Assembly: GCA_030685235.1 (NCBI GenBank)
Contig: MU839108.1
Span: 62,001 to 126,000 of the forward strand
From: Copromyces sp. CBS 386.78
Lineage: Eukaryota; Ascomycota; Sordariomycetes; Sordariales; Sordariaceae
DNA: 64,000 nucleotides
Direction: 5' to 3'
The notes below the pieces were generated by a model. The model saw only the letters and a program-made list of their open reading frames with translations. It was not told the DNA's origin and did no database searches. A program made the translations under genes and the position numbers. Positions within the stretch are counted from its first letter, which is position 1, and every line of letters begins with the position of its first letter. This document shows, one piece after another, positions 13,601 to 25,274 of the stretch.

Positions 13601-14108
13601 GGCCGTGGTCTTGGAGTCGACGATGGCAAGGGTTTCGCGATTCGAAGTCTCGAGCGAGGCAATACGCGCACGGAGGGTTTCGATTTCGGAAAGCGAGGTC
13701 GATCCTGAGGACTTGAGGGTCTGTAGCTCGTTCTCTATAGAACGCCGTTTGGTCTCTGTGTGACACAGACGTGTTAGCAGTAAGGCGCGGCGAGGCTTTG
13801 GGGGAGGGGGGAGAGAGGGTCTTGCCTTCATCTTGTAATTTCTGACGGAGCTCATCAACTTCCTTGAGGGCCTTGTCGGTGGTGGCCTTGAACTGTTCAC
13901 AGCGCGACTCCGAGCTCCGGATGGCGCCTTCCAGCTCAATTCCTAACTGGAACTTGTCCTCTTCGAGGGTACGAATCTTAGTTATTATAGCATCGAGTAT
14001 GATCTTGACCAGGTCTGGAGTCGGCGCGGTAAGGGCGGAATTCAGATCGGAATCAGGTATGCCGACCTGGGTCGAGAGATAGCCCACGTCCACCTCGGCC
14101 GCCGCCAT
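7625..14108 (-). CDS. Tpr/Mlp1-like nuclear-basket nucleoporin
   Basis: The product is a very large coiled-coil protein (about 2119 residues after splicing) of the Tpr/Mlp1/Mlp2 family, which builds the nuclear-pore basket and serves mRNA export and chromatin tethering. Proposed exons are 14108-13826, 13755-8431 and 8376-7625. Intron 1 (13756-13825) appears to use a GC donor (GCAAGA) with a CTAAC branch and a CACACAG acceptor. Intron 2 (8377-8430, 54 bp) runs GTAAGC...ACTAACGATGGCTTAG and is in phase, so the unspliced frame stays open. Residues from about 30 to 1750 are heptad-like Glu/Gln/Leu-rich coiled coil. The tail is Pro/Ala-rich, then Gln-rich with repeated NPFG motifs, then RGG-rich with basic nuclear-localisation candidates (NKRPRGD, GPKRARGG). 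The start at 14108 gives MAAAEVDVGYLS, typical of the family N-terminus. Confidence 0.9.
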
Positions 14109-15155
14109 CTTGGGAATACCGGCTTAGCGGTGCATGAATGGGCGAGACCGCAAACACGCAACGAAACACGCGACAACGGGTCGATTGCGGAAGAGTCGTA
14201 ACAGTTCTCGGGTCGACTTGGGGACGCTGCTGTCGCTGGAAATAAAAAGGAAAGTCGCGAAAGTGGATGACCTCGGGGTGGTCGGGAACGTGGTGATGCA
14301 GAAGTGAGTCCAAGTGTTGTTTTGGAATTTCTTTGACGCTGCCAGTCGATGGAAGACGCAGCTTGCGGTCTTGCTTGGTTGGAGTGACGGGGCCCGGACT
14401 GCACTGCGACCTTCCCAACACCTTGCGACTCCACTGCTTTGGGTTTAGTGCCGAACTGTCGCGTTGGCCAGCACGCTCGGCAGGGTGACAGGGGAGCGAT
14501 CCACCTAAAGAGCTTCCAGGTTTTGTGGAACTCCTGCCTTCCAGGTAACTTCCCCGCCCACGGCAGGCGCTGAGGTACTTGCCAGATTCGCCAGAGAGCA
14601 CTGTACTGTAGCACGCACTTGGAGTTGATGTGGTCTGTGCATCCCGTCTTGCTCTCCCAACTGCTTCTCGTTGTTGGACCTCTCTGCAGCAAAGTCACTT
14701 CTCCCAACAACAACAAACATCACAGGCCGGGATGTTCACACTTTCTCACATGGAGGAGAGACCTTCTGCTTCCACCCGGCTCATAGGGTCATCCACTCAA
14801 CATTCACATTTCTCATCAACTGGAAAGCTATGAATGCTTTTCTTTTACCAGTTTTTGGTTCAAAAAGCGAATGGTGAGTCTGCGGAGCGGGAACGAGGTT
14901 GCTGCTGAAACTTATGCCGACCTGACCCCCTTGTCGAGACCATGGTCAAGGTAAGGGATGGTATAGGTATGAGGTCGAGATAGTTTGCCTCGGGATGCTC
15001 TATCCAGGTCACCCATTGGCTCCAATCTTTGTTCTTCCCCTTAAATATATACCCTTTAGTTCACCGTACACGACATTATACCCAACACGCTGACTACCTA
15101 GAGGCAGGTGATGATCCAACCTCAGCACCTACATCCCACATGCATCAAATTCACC
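14109..15155. promoter_or_regulatory. upstream region of Tpr/Mlp1, no gene seen
   Basis: This stretch separates the start of the nucleoporin gene (minus strand) from the 3' side of the next minus-strand gene. It should hold the nucleoporin promoter and 5' leader. Overlapping short frames at 14.04-14.72 kb on the minus strand lack any recognisable domain. No specific binding site can be called with confidence. Confidence 0.4.
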
Positions 15156-15463
15156 TCAGCTACTGCCAGCTTCCCGGCTTCCGTGGTCAAGGTTCCCCAA
15201 CCCTTCCTCTTCCATTTCCATCCATCTCATGCAATCCAGGGACCGGACCCGACTGCCACGCCGTCGGCTGTAGTTCGGCCGGCCGCTGTTGTCCATCATC
15301 TCGTGTCTGTTCGGCATGAACTGGGGAGGTGCCGCCTGGCCTTGCAACTCCTGGCGATTCGGGCCTGGAAAGATTGCCCCTTGTCCTTGGAGCTCCGGCG
15401 TATTGTTCATCACCGGAGAAACTGGGAATAGACATTGAGCCATCGGTTGTGATGTGTTCTGCG
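15156..15463 (-). pseudogene. out-of-frame continuation of the membrane protein tail
   Basis: Just beyond the stop of the cysteine-rich membrane protein, the reading shifted by one base continues the same kind of tail: AELHAPYGVAQ, then TPELQGQGA and RQELQGQAAPPQF, ending at 15156. These match the ELQGQG/ELHGQG repeats upstream in the normal frame. A single-base deletion near 15505 (between the codons for YPP and AELH) would explain the break. No splice pair long enough to bridge it was found. It may be a true truncation, a sequencing error or a recent mutation. Confidence 0.55.
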
Positions 15464-17437
15464 CTACACCATACGGTGCGTGCAGCTCGGCATCGGAGGA
15501 TACGCAGGCATCTGTCCGTGAAGCTCGGTGCTATTGAGCGGGTGTGGCGGTCCTTGACCTTGGAGTTCAACACCATTGAACCGCCGCGGCGCCCCTTGGC
15601 CGTGTAGCTCCGTGCTGTTAAGCGGGTGCGGAGGTCCCTGGCCTTGGAGCTCCGCCGTCAACGGGGGAGGCGAAAACCCGCCCGCACCAGCCGACACTGG
15701 AGACACGCTACTGACTCTGGTTCCATCCTTGAGCATGCTTGTGGAACGACTTGGCGGCGACGGCGGGACGGCGGCGGCGGCAGCAGCAGCGCCACCCACA
15801 ACGGGATTGCCGGCAAGTTCGGGCTTGTCTCCTCCGGCATCGAAATCTTTGATGGCATTCGCGGAATTGGCCTGCTTCGACTTCCGGATGAAGAAGAAGA
15901 GGAGAGCAGCAGTGATACCCAATCCTACGACTACCCCAACAACGGCGCCAGCAATAACCGCGGCGTTGGAAGATTTTTTACCGGTGTTACCGCTACCGCT
16001 ACCGCCGTCATTGGCGCCTCCCGAACTGCCGTCGTCAGAATTGCTACCAGAGCTGGAACCAGATCCAGAACCACTGCCGCCGCTGGCAGTAGCTTGGGGA
16101 CCACCGTTGACCCTGCTGCCACTCTGGGCGGTTGGGGATGGATCTGCCTGGGATACCGATGCGGTAACCCCGTTCGCGACGAGCTTGTTGTTGGCAGCGC
16201 TGCAGTACAAGTCTAGAACCTGTTGCCAAGTGTTAGTCATGTGTTTGAGCGTTTAAAGCAATGTTTGAGGGTATATGGACTTACAGCCATTGCAGATGAA
16301 ATATCGTCCGTCGCTGTCGAACCACAGTTGTATTTGACGCTTGCGGTAATGGAACTTGTCACCTCCACAAGCATTTGGTCCTTCAAACACACACAGGACG
16401 CAAGTGCATGGGGGCCGTCCGGACACAGCTTGCGAGCTTGCTAATTCACCAAGATTGTCAGCATGGGGGCGTGATCTGAACAAGAAAGGCATGCTGCTGT
16501 TCTTACCCCTTGAACGGCATAGGATACCGCCGAAGCAGCACATTTAGCCAAGGAGCTATACTGTGGCAGGTCCTTGATATAGTACGTCACTGTCCACCAG
16601 GTACTCCATCAGCAAACCGAGCAAAGCCAACAGTACATGCTCATCACTCTCAAACTTACTATCGCCGGGAGGGTTACTTGGCTTAGGAAACGCCGAAGTG
16701 CCATCGTTCAGTTTACACCACGCGGACCACATCCCCTGGGCCGAAGAGACATCAGCCGTGTGGCTTTCACAATAGTACTTGACCGATGAGTTGATGAGTT
16801 GGCTCGCCAGCAGAGAGTTCTGGTTCTTTTGGCAAGCGCAAGTGGCATAGGCTGCCAAGTCCGAGGGGCAACGTTCACGTCCCTGTAAGGATATTTGCAT
16901 CAGTATTCGAAGATCCAAAAAAGGTCTCGGGCTGTGGAACTAACCATTTCCTTGACTGCATACCCAAGCGCAGTAAACGCACAAGGCGCCAACGCGGCCA
17001 CCTCCGGCACATCAGTGATATACTGCGTCACAGAGATCGACGGCTTTGGAAACTCGGGGAGCTTGTCCTGGCTACAATACGCACTGAGCACCGTTGCCGC
17101 CGACGCCTGGTCCTCGGTGGCTGTCGATCCGCAGTAGTAGTTGACGGACTTGGAGACGTCGGACTTGATGGCGACAAAGTTGTTGTTCTTGGTGCAAACG
17201 CAGCCTTGGAGTTCATTGGCTCCGGGCGGACAGGCGTCGCGGGTTTGCCCTTGGACATTATAAGACAGAGCGGTTTGGGCGCATGGTGCCTTGTTATCAA
17301 ATGGGAAATCATCAGCTCTACTGTCTTTGGGGAAGGGCATATGCAGTCTGATGAGACTGGAAGGATTGGAAGGGAAGGAGATAAGGTACCAGGGAGTTGT
17401 ATATCGTGAGGTCGGTGATGTAGACGATTGAAGCGGC
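15464..17437 (-). CDS. cysteine-rich triple-repeat single-pass membrane protein
   Basis: A six-exon gene can be assembled: 17437-17390, 17289-16945, 16882-16660, 16589-16507, 16440-16285 and 16219-15464, with introns of 100, 62, 70, 66 and 65 bp and matching phases. The outer part has three copies of a six-cysteine domain. Each copy has an YITD/YIKD lead, then C-x3-AL-x-Y-x-VQG, CPPG/CPDG, C-x-C-x-K, a YYC/YNC block and a final YC. A Ser/Gly-rich stalk, one membrane helix (AAVIAGAVVGVVVGLGITAAL) and a cytoplasmic tail with ELQGQG repeats follow. The architecture suggests a fungal surface or wall-associated protein. The cysteine spacing is not that of CFEM, and I do not know the function. The first coding exon with the signal peptide is unresolved: the exon at 17437 is preceded by an acceptor (TTAAAAG) but no clear ATG exon was found. 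The tail is cut by an apparent frame break at about 15505. Confidence 0.7.
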
Positions 17438-17499
17438 CTTTTAAGATGATATGAGAGTCTGACGAAGAAGCGGCAGTTGGAGTGGAACAATCTGACCGG

Positions 17500-19106
17500 G
17501 CCAAAGCAGAGCAACCGTACAGAACGGCCTGCTCGATCTCACAACGCCGACGTCTGTGGAATCCCAAGTTGATGCATGAAGGGAACCGGAACAAAAGAAG
17601 AAGAGAGTGTCGGTTGATAATTCTATGGGAACTGCAACAAACAACAGCCCAAGCCCGTCTACCAACTACCCGCCATGCGTGGAGACTCCAGATCAACGCT
17701 GAACGAGGCATCTTCCTCGAAAGTCTCCTCCAGAAACCGCTCACGATAATCGTTTATTTGCCCACACATTATGCACGATACCTTTGCACCACACCCCCAT
17801 TCTAGACACCATGTGTCAAGATAGGAAAGGATAACCCCTGCTCTGGTTGGTGTTGCAGAAAAATCCCTACCAGCCGAGAGATGCAGGCACACGGCAGGAG
17901 TGTTTAGCGAGTCTGGGGAGTTAGGAAGATCAAGCTTAATGGAGGGTGACCAATGAGGCGTGTGCCCTGGCGAGGGTGGCTTTGTACTTCACCAGCCCGT
18001 CTTGAACAAGAAGATATGCTTTCTCCTCATTCACACGTCGATGGTGAGTACCCCCAGATGGAGTCTGTTATAAGCACTCTTTGAACGGTTGTTTTTCCAC
18101 AGCCCATCCTTAGGTTCATTTGAGCTGCTCACAAGAGGCTTCGAAGAAGGACTTCAATACTTTCGCACTTATGTCTTTATCATCACATCATCAAGTCAAT
18201 AAACCGGCTCGGGCCACGATGAATTCATATGTATACTTGGGGTAAGGGGGTTGACGAAAGAGTCCCAGGCCGCACCACAACCCCCAAGTACCTCGCTCCA
18301 TCTTAACAGACCAAACAGACGCCAAGACCAAGCTCAACTTTCAATCACACCCACACGACCCGCGCGCCATGTCCCCTTTCCCCTTGTGCTCCTGAAGCCA
18401 AGAGGTAAGACGGAATGATGATACAACTCTCAAAAGGGATAAGATCATCAGCCACAACGTCTCGTCGTCTCGTTGAACTGAACCACTTATCGGCGCTTGG
18501 TGGTTGAGCGACGTGCCCAACCAGGAAAGTTTTGGAGAAAAGGCTTATATATAGACAGGCAACGCATGGCCGCATGGTGGGCGAAATTAGTATGATTTAA
18601 GGGGTGCCGAGGAACGCCACGGCAGCGAAGGGTGGTTCAGCGCGGTTGGTAAATAGTACATACTAGGATGTGGTGAATTGTGACGTGAATTGGGCTGAAG
18701 AGGAGATGGGGCTAGGAAAGCCGGCTTCGGAGAGGGGACGGGACTTGTCTTTAAGAGTATGGGTAGGATGCTAAAGAATGAGAAGTCGCAGATGCAGTTT
18801 CAGAGGAAGAAGGATACCTATGTTAGACGAGATAGGTAGAATAATCGTTGTTAACCAGTGTTCCGCCGCCCACTTAATGAACTAGTGATTTGATAGGTAT
18901 CTCATGTGTAGCACACACTCATTAAATCGCATTGTTCCAGAACCCTTCCTTGATTGTAATCCCCACTTGCTCCCTCAGCAACTCCAGGTATCATGTTCTC
19001 ATCCTCCATCCTATTCTTTCGTTGCAGGATATTATACCCCATCCCCAAAGACGTCCTTCCTTAAGAGATGACTTACTCCCTCACTCCGTTTCTCCCTTAG
19101 GAGGCC
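17500..19106. other. intergenic, no convincing gene
   Basis: The unplaced 5' exon of the membrane protein probably lies at 17.45-17.75 kb. From 17.9 to 19.1 kb I see no coding region with a recognisable domain. The stretch probably contains the promoter of the membrane protein gene and the 3' flank of the DOPA-dioxygenase-like gene. Confidence 0.4.
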
Positions 19107-19733
19107 TTAGTGCTCCATAGCCTCCCAAAACAAATCCGTATTCAGCAACACCCTCTCCCCCATCCAAATCGCCCGTTCCGTATGATTCCTCGCCTCCTTC
19201 TCCGCCTCCTCTATCTCCCCACCTTCCTTGGTCGTCTTCTCAGTGGTATTCGGATGAATCAACACACTTAGGGGACCCCTCCAAACCGCCAACCACCCGA
19301 CAAAAGCGCCAAACTGCGCCGGCGTGAAGATGTTGACCTCGAACATGGCGACGGGGTGCGGACCGACGGGTTTGGCCCAGAAGGTGTAGATTCTTAGTTC
19401 AGGGAACTCATGGCGGATGCGTTGGTGGAGTTCGGCGGCGTATTGGGCTTGGACGGGGTGGTTGGGGAGGTGGTAGATGTGGATGTCACTTTTGGTGGGG
19501 GGGTGGTGTTAGTGAGAGCAATAGGAGATGGGGATGTCAAGAGATGGAAGCAAGACGTACAAGGCACCTCGTCTTCCGTTGTCTAGAGGTTCAGGAAACT
19601 CATCGTAGGCTTTGCTGAGCACGCCGGTTTGGATGTTGAGGAGACTCTTGCCATCTTCGGCTTTTTCGGTGGGGAGGGGAGGGGCATTCTCGTAGCCTGT
19701 CAGGGGAGATTTGTAACTTCTTGGGGGTGGCAT
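19107..19733 (-). CDS. DOPA 4,5-dioxygenase family protein
   Basis: Two exons, 19733-19561 and 19488-19107, joined over a 72-bp intron (GTACGT...CCAAAAG), give 184 residues. The family (extradiol DOPA 4,5-dioxygenase-like) is small, and in fungi most members are of unproven substrate. Diagnostic blocks are GYENAPPLPTEK near the N-terminus, DIHIYHLPNHPVQAQYA just after the splice, FPELRIYTFWAKPVGPHP, FEVNIFTPAQFG, VLIHPNT and NHTERAIWMGERV. The usual spacer between HPNT and the DHTERA block is expanded here by about 18 mostly charged residues, and the conserved Asp before His is Asn. The ATG at 19733 was chosen because family members begin close to the GYEN block. A longer frame starting at 19932 is probably leader. 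Confidence 0.85.
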
Positions 19734-20756
19734 GTTGTTTGATTTGGAAGTTTAGGATCTCGGGTTGAGTTGGTTTCGAGGTGAGTAGACGGTCGATGAG
19801 GTGGGTGATATCTTCAGGGCCGGTTTGTGGGTGTAAAGGTACTGACTGGATGAAGGCGGGTGTAAGTTCAGGAGTAGGTAAATAAAAACGAGAGGTGAGG
19901 TGATGTCGAATATTATGTGCGAATAGCTTCATCGACGTGATGTCCTAATGAGTAAGCATTACGAACTTGACAATACGGATGACAAATAACGGCGGTCGTT
20001 CCGCGCTACAGTATGGGGTCCCGGCGTGACATCATCCCAGCATCCCACCCGTGACCGATTGGCGATCCCGTCCGGGGAAGCCCCGCCCCGCACGGCGGCA
20101 TCCGACATGGCACACGGCACTAAACGGCACACGGCACGCGACACGAGACCCCACGTGTTCCATGCCCCACTGCTCACTCGTCTGGTACTGACGATTCGAT
20201 CTAGAATCAAAGTCGGTAGTAATAACGATGCAGTCGAACGATGTAGCAAAGATCACGGCAACAAGGGAATGAGTCCACGCTGAGGTGTGATTAGAAAGCC
20301 TCCTGCTTGTTGTGAGAATGATCTAAAATACAGTAATAAATGTCTACTACGCCGGTGTAATAGTAATACTCCGAAACAATGCTGACATGTAACAAGTTGT
20401 AAGAGAGAGAAAAGGTATGAACCTGTGCGCCTAGCCTCCTGGCCATCTTCAACGCCATGCCAAACCAAACCCATGATATCAGAACCGACCCAACCCGTGA
20501 ACTGAAGCAAATCCTTTTGGTACCAAACAGTCCCTTCCCTATGTAAACCTTTTCCTTCTAAACCAGCAATGTGAAAACACGTCCCATGGGAACCAGTCCA
20601 TGCTGGGAAAATGCGCAGCAACAAAATCGAATGCTTGACATAACACCGTGTTGATGTCCCCTAAACCGTAGCAAAGCCGTAACAAAAGCGAGAAATCCTG
20701 CAGTAAAGCGAGGTCATGGCTGCAATGACGGTCCTCGACTTTTTGATGCCAAAAGC
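19734..20756. other. intergenic between DOPA-dioxygenase-like gene and PEX20
   Basis: This stretch should hold the promoter of the dioxygenase-like gene on the left and the 3' untranslated region of PEX20 on the right. Open frames of up to about 120 codons on the minus strand lack any recognisable domain and are not called. A GC-rich part at 20.03-20.16 kb shows imperfect direct repeats of the type GGCACACGGCAC. Confidence 0.4.
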
Positions 20757-22049
20757 TCAAGCGGAAGAAGCGGGCTCAGCAGGAGCCTTGCCCTTGTCGT
20801 TCGCATCCGAAAGGCCCGATACATCGTCGGCGGGGTCGAGGTCGGAAGAGCTGGTGTTGACCTGCTCGCCAGTCACGACGTCAACCAGCTTGTCACCGTC
20901 GACTTCGACCTCTCTGTTGCCGATGCGGCGCATGAGATCTAGGAAGGTCGACTTCTGGAATTTCTCGGACTGGTTGTCGGCCACGGAGGTCAAAATGGCG
21001 TTGGCAGCCTTGGCAAGCTCCTCGTTACCCTCGCGGCGACGGGCCTCAGCTTCCTCCTTGGTTTCCTGCTCCTGAGCGAGGTTCTCGAGATCAGCATCGA
21101 TGACCACCATCTCCTCGTCGGTGGGGGGACCAACTTTGGCGTTGTTCTCGGCAGTCGGACCGTTCTTCGCCATCCATTCTGCCTCGGCAGCCTCAAACTC
21201 CCGCTGAGCCTGCTGCTGAGCCTTCTCGGCCTTTTCCTTCTCAGCCCACTCAGCGAGCTCTTGCTCAAAGGAGCTCTCGTCGTACTCGCCGAACGCTTTG
21301 TTGAAGGCCTCGATGTCCAGAGCAGTCTCGACGTGGTCGTTGAGCCCGAGCTGGGGCTGTTGATGGGTGAAATTGTTCAAGCCAGTATCGTGCATGACAA
21401 AAGGATCGTCCATGGACATCCCCATGCCCATGCCCATACCGACACCCATTCCCATACTGCCGAACTGGTGAGTATTGTAGGCCATATGGTCGTCCTGCAT
21501 GCCCATCATGGGGTTGTGGGTTGCAGTGGACATGGCTGCCGACATGGCTTGAGATGACATGGCCGGGGCCGCGTGAGTTGTGTCCTGACGCAGCTGCATG
21601 CTGGCGAACTGGTCGACCCAGCCGTGGACAGCGGCACCGGAGGAGTGCATGGGACTGGCCGTAGCCGGCACACCTCCGACCGCATGGCCAAAGACACCGG
21701 GCGCTTGTCCAGCATGGAAAGCCGGGGCGCCTGGGTTGTTCAGGACTAAGTTGTTCTGAGCGAAGCCGAGGGAAGGACCCGGGGCGTCGAGCATAGGGGC
21801 CTGTTGGAAGTTGTCGAATGCGCCGTCAGCTGCGAAGGAGGGGCGGTTCCTGAAGGACTAGCTTGCGAGTTAGCATCGAGTTGCGTTCGGTATTCTACGA
21901 CATGACAAAAGAAAGCGAGCATATCATACAGCACCGGCAGCCGAGTTGGGCGAGTTGACCAGGCGGTCCTGATGGAGAGTACGGTCGCGATCAGCGTGCG
22001 CGAGAAGGTTCTTGGCGCCGTTGGACGGGCCGCACATGTTATCAGCCAT
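20757..22049 (-). CDS. pex20: peroxin PEX20, PTS2 import co-receptor
   Basis: PEX20 binds the PTS2 receptor PEX7 with its cargo and shuttles between cytosol and peroxisome. Exon 1 (22049-21930) and exon 2 (21857-20757) join across a 72-bp intron (GTATGA...GCTAACTCGCAAGCTAG), giving 406 residues. The N-terminus MADNMCGPSNGAKNLLAH has the single conserved Cys (position 6) that in PEX5/PEX20-type receptors is ubiquitinated for recycling. The FRNRPSF block follows the splice, and a WVDQF motif (WxxxF/Y type, PEX14/PEX13-binding) lies in the middle. A Met/Gly repeat around 21.42-21.46 kb precedes an acidic, coiled-coil-prone part. The C-terminal block FLDLMRRIGNREVEVDGDKL is the PEX7-binding region of fungal PEX20. 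It is divergent from SEC13, but a 24-kb transposon nest now separates them. Confidence 0.92.
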
Positions 22050-23269
22050 GGTGTCGAGGTTTGGGGGAAGCAAAGGCTCGTGAGGCGTTGGTGACAGCAA
22101 GATTAGGGAAAGAGAATAATACGAAGTAGAAGGTTATATAAGGTAATATCAAAAGAGTGAGGTAGAAGATGTGCTTGAAAGCGTATAGTGTTTATTAGAG
22201 TGAGGAAGACTTCAAGTTGAGCGAGTGAGCGAAAGGAGAGTTGCAAGTTGTAGTGGCGCGAACTTGGAAGCCGAGGTTCTTAGATCAGCGCGATAGTAAC
22301 CGAACCCGCCGGTATTCTCAAGTCTACGATATTTGGAGAAAAGTGGTTGGAGAGGGGAAAGAAGTAAACGAGAAAAAAAGTAAACAACGCCCTGTTAAAT
22401 ACCACGACAAGGACTCCACTGATTTCTGTGCGCAAGAAAATTCTTTTCTAGCAAACAATAAGAAGCGTCGCAGATTTGATCAAGTTAAGGTAGGTATTTC
22501 CATGGGAAGGAGCAAAATATTCCATCTCAACTTCTTGTAAGTGACGCTGCCACGGCACTTGCGAAATTCGGGGTAAAGCCATGCGCTCATGGCGCTATCA
22601 TATGCATGTTCAGTGGACTTTTACAGCGGGAACGGAGACGGGAGGCGAGGGTCGCCAGGCCGCGTGGGGTTAACGTGCTCCTGCCTCACTCTGCCCCACC
22701 TTGTCTCAAAGGACGGGAAGGGGCGGGGATCCACTTCGAGTCTCCGAGTCCGACCCCAACGAAGAACCCGACGTCACGCTAGTCTCATTCACTCAGCCAC
22801 CTCCGCTCGGACCATCGCAGTCTTGGAATTCCTTACGGGACCAAATGAACCCCACCCCCACCAATCACAATGTCACACCATTTGGACCCGCAGGTTCCAA
22901 GCCACGCGCCATATGCTCTGCTGTGGCGGCCGAAAAGCGGGGCGGATCCGCAGGGGAAAAAATGGGGGCTGACAATTTGGAGAGCGTCGTTGTTATGAGA
23001 GACTACGTCACGCCACGGTGAGCGTAGTGTATAGTACAAGGACGCCGACGAAGCCCCACTCACCGTGTCTCACCTTTGCTTACTGTGGTTACGAGCGAAA
23101 GTAAAAACACCCCTGTCAGGTACCTTTAAGCACGGACGCCTATAGTTTTATACCTACCCCACCTAATTAAACTTACCCATCATACCAAGTACCTTGAACT
23201 TCTTGCCAGCTGGACCACATCATTCGACAGGGATCACTGCACAAGCTCCAGCGAGAACGGGCTCACCTA
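22050..23269. promoter_or_regulatory. PEX20 upstream region, left half of the former PEX20-SEC13 promoter
   Basis: About 1.2 kb of normal-composition DNA lies between the PEX20 start codon and the left edge of the Fot1-like element. No gene is convincing in it; frames of up to about 127 codons at 22.6-23.0 kb have no recognisable domain. It should contain the PEX20 promoter. If the transposon nest is removed, the PEX20 and SEC13 start codons would be about 1.44 kb apart. Confidence 0.5.
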
Positions 23270-23362
23270 CCCGTGCCACGCCCCCACTTTTTTGGTTCTC
23301 GTTAACTCACACCCCCTAAAGTGGGTGCTTACGACCAATATGGCCAACCCAGCACAACGGCC
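23270..23362 (+). repeat. left terminal inverted repeat of Fot1-like element
   Basis: This 93-bp arm begins CCCGTGCCACGCCCCCACTT directly after a TA at 23268-23269. It pairs with the reverse complement of 47380-47472, and the differences are mostly C/T and G/A as RIP would make. Confidence 0.88.
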
Positions 23363-23699
23363 ACGCACATATAAAAATAAGGTTATATTCAAATACCCCT
23401 TCTTAACACCCTTTTCTTACTACCCGGTCCATATACTTCGTATAATTAGAATTTTCCTTCAAGCCGCCACCTTCTAACTACCTTTACTATATCCTCAGCC
23501 CACTTTTTAACTTTATTTATAGCTTATTAATTCGCCTTATCGACTTTCTTCTAGGTAGTACGAAGGTTATTATTAACCTATTTAAATACTATAGTTCAGC
23601 CGTTAAAAACCTTCAAAATCCCCTCTACTTATATAAATCGGTTCTTAAATAATTTATACCGTCGCTTTATATTTTCAACATACTAAATTCTACCCAAAT

Positions 23700-25024
23700 C
23701 GCGCTTAATTTACACTAACTCAATTACAATAGTTTTTCTACCCTTTACAATACTTAATACTATCCTTTTAAAAAATAGGGATAAATCCTTCTCTTCTACA
23801 ACATTATATAACTTAATAACCACTCTATTTATTTAACGAAGGTTATTAGGTATTTTAAACAGTATTAAAGGTAATAACGGTTTTAATAGAGGGGTAGGTA
23901 TTCGTCGTATAATATAGTTTTACAATAGTCTAAATATAATTTATTATTATTATATAAATTATTAACTATTATACTAAAAAGTATATAAAACGCTAGAGAG
24001 GGGGTAAAATACTATATTTAGGGTTTGAAAGGGTAGATACCTATTTTTTTAAACGCTAACTAAATTATTAATTCCTTAAATACCTTCTATCGTGTACTTT
24101 TAATTATATTTAAGAAATCGAATTTTATAATTTTAATATAACTGTTACAAACTAATATATCGAAAACTTTAAAATAATAGTACTTTAATAATTAAAAGAC
24201 TACTACATCCAAAAGTTGAAGGAGATAAATAAAATAGGGAGGTAAGCCAAATATTATAATACTATTATTATCGCAATATTATAGAAATTCCCGAATATAA
24301 TATAATCTATAGCTATTGAATATAAGCAACCGTTTTTTACCCTATTAAACCTTCTTTAAATATTTATCCTAATACTTTAATTACTCGAAAGATAACTAAT
24401 TGTTTAAATACCCAATTAATACCGTAATAATAATTATATAGGGATTTAATTCTTAAATATCATACTAATTACTTATATAAAACTAGCTAGTAAATATTAT
24501 AAAAGTAAAGTAGTAATAGCTAATTATAGAAACTACTTCAATATACGTAACCGACTTATAATTCTCTAGGATAGCAAAATAGTATATACGTTTCCACTTC
24601 GTAATAACGAACTAATCTTTTCCTATACCGATACGGAAACCAATCTCGTCTATATTCTATATATTTAACGGTAGGAAACCTTCTTATTAAAAGAAATTAT
24701 AAAATTTCTCGAAGTAAATTACTACCTATCTATTAAAACGCTATTAATTACTAATATATTTACTCAAATTAAATTTACATACTTTTTTTATATCCTTATT
24801 ATCTTTCCAGGCACTATCTATCTTTTTTTATTTAACTTTAGAATATTCGTAACGCTTAATAAATTACAATACCCAATTATAATTAACGTAGGGCAAATTA
24901 TTAGCTACCTTAGCTTTATCGAATTCGTATTCGGATAATTTACTTTGAAATAAATAATCTACAACGTCTTAAATAAATTTAGAGCGTACAATAAAGTTAA
25001 TCCTATCGAAACGGTCGATATAAT
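23700..25024 (-). pseudogene. Fot1-like transposase, central and C-terminal part
   Basis: On the minus strand the piece continues the transposase from a YIDRFDRINF-like segment at about 25.01 kb, through a YEFDKAKVA stretch, to the DDE domain. The catalytic block NMDETGFRIG reads NIDEIGFRIG at about 24641-24665, and the GKDQ and VTYIE blocks follow. Stops and Met-to-Ile or Thr-to-Ile changes fit RIP. The 3' end of the gene was not located exactly and is set approximately. Confidence 0.72.
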
Positions 25025-25029
25025 TATAT

Positions 25030-25274
25030 TATCATAGGGCGCGAGCAAGTACTAAGGTAAGATGTTAATTATTGTGCGAGGAACCAGAAGAGGAACCTAT
25101 ACACACACGAGAACTATATAGGGCATAGTGTGGAGCCCTGTGGCTATAGGTCTATAGGGCGGCACCATACGTACTAACTATACTACATTCAAACAGTTAC
25201 ACTCAGCTAGCTACACTAATACAGCACAGCACCCCTATCTATCTATCTACAAAGAGCAGGCAATGCCTGTGACA
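25030..25274 (-). repeat. LTR of gypsy A (3' LTR in element orientation)
   Basis: This copy is 245 bp and shares long stretches with 46845-47089, such as GAGCCCTGTGGCTATAGG and GAGCAGGCAATGCCTGTGAC. The ends are TGTCA/TGACA-like inverted, with one end altered by RIP to TATCA. A TATC microsatellite lies near 25237-25248. Confidence 0.9.

Noticed and set aside
20253..20624. 123-codon minus-strand frame downstream of PEX20.
   Set aside because: It has no recognisable domain and low-information composition; it is more likely the PEX20 3' UTR.
22589..23063. Overlapping frames of 76-127 codons upstream of PEX20.
   Set aside because: Several frames on both strands overlap with no domain or splice pattern; this is promoter DNA.
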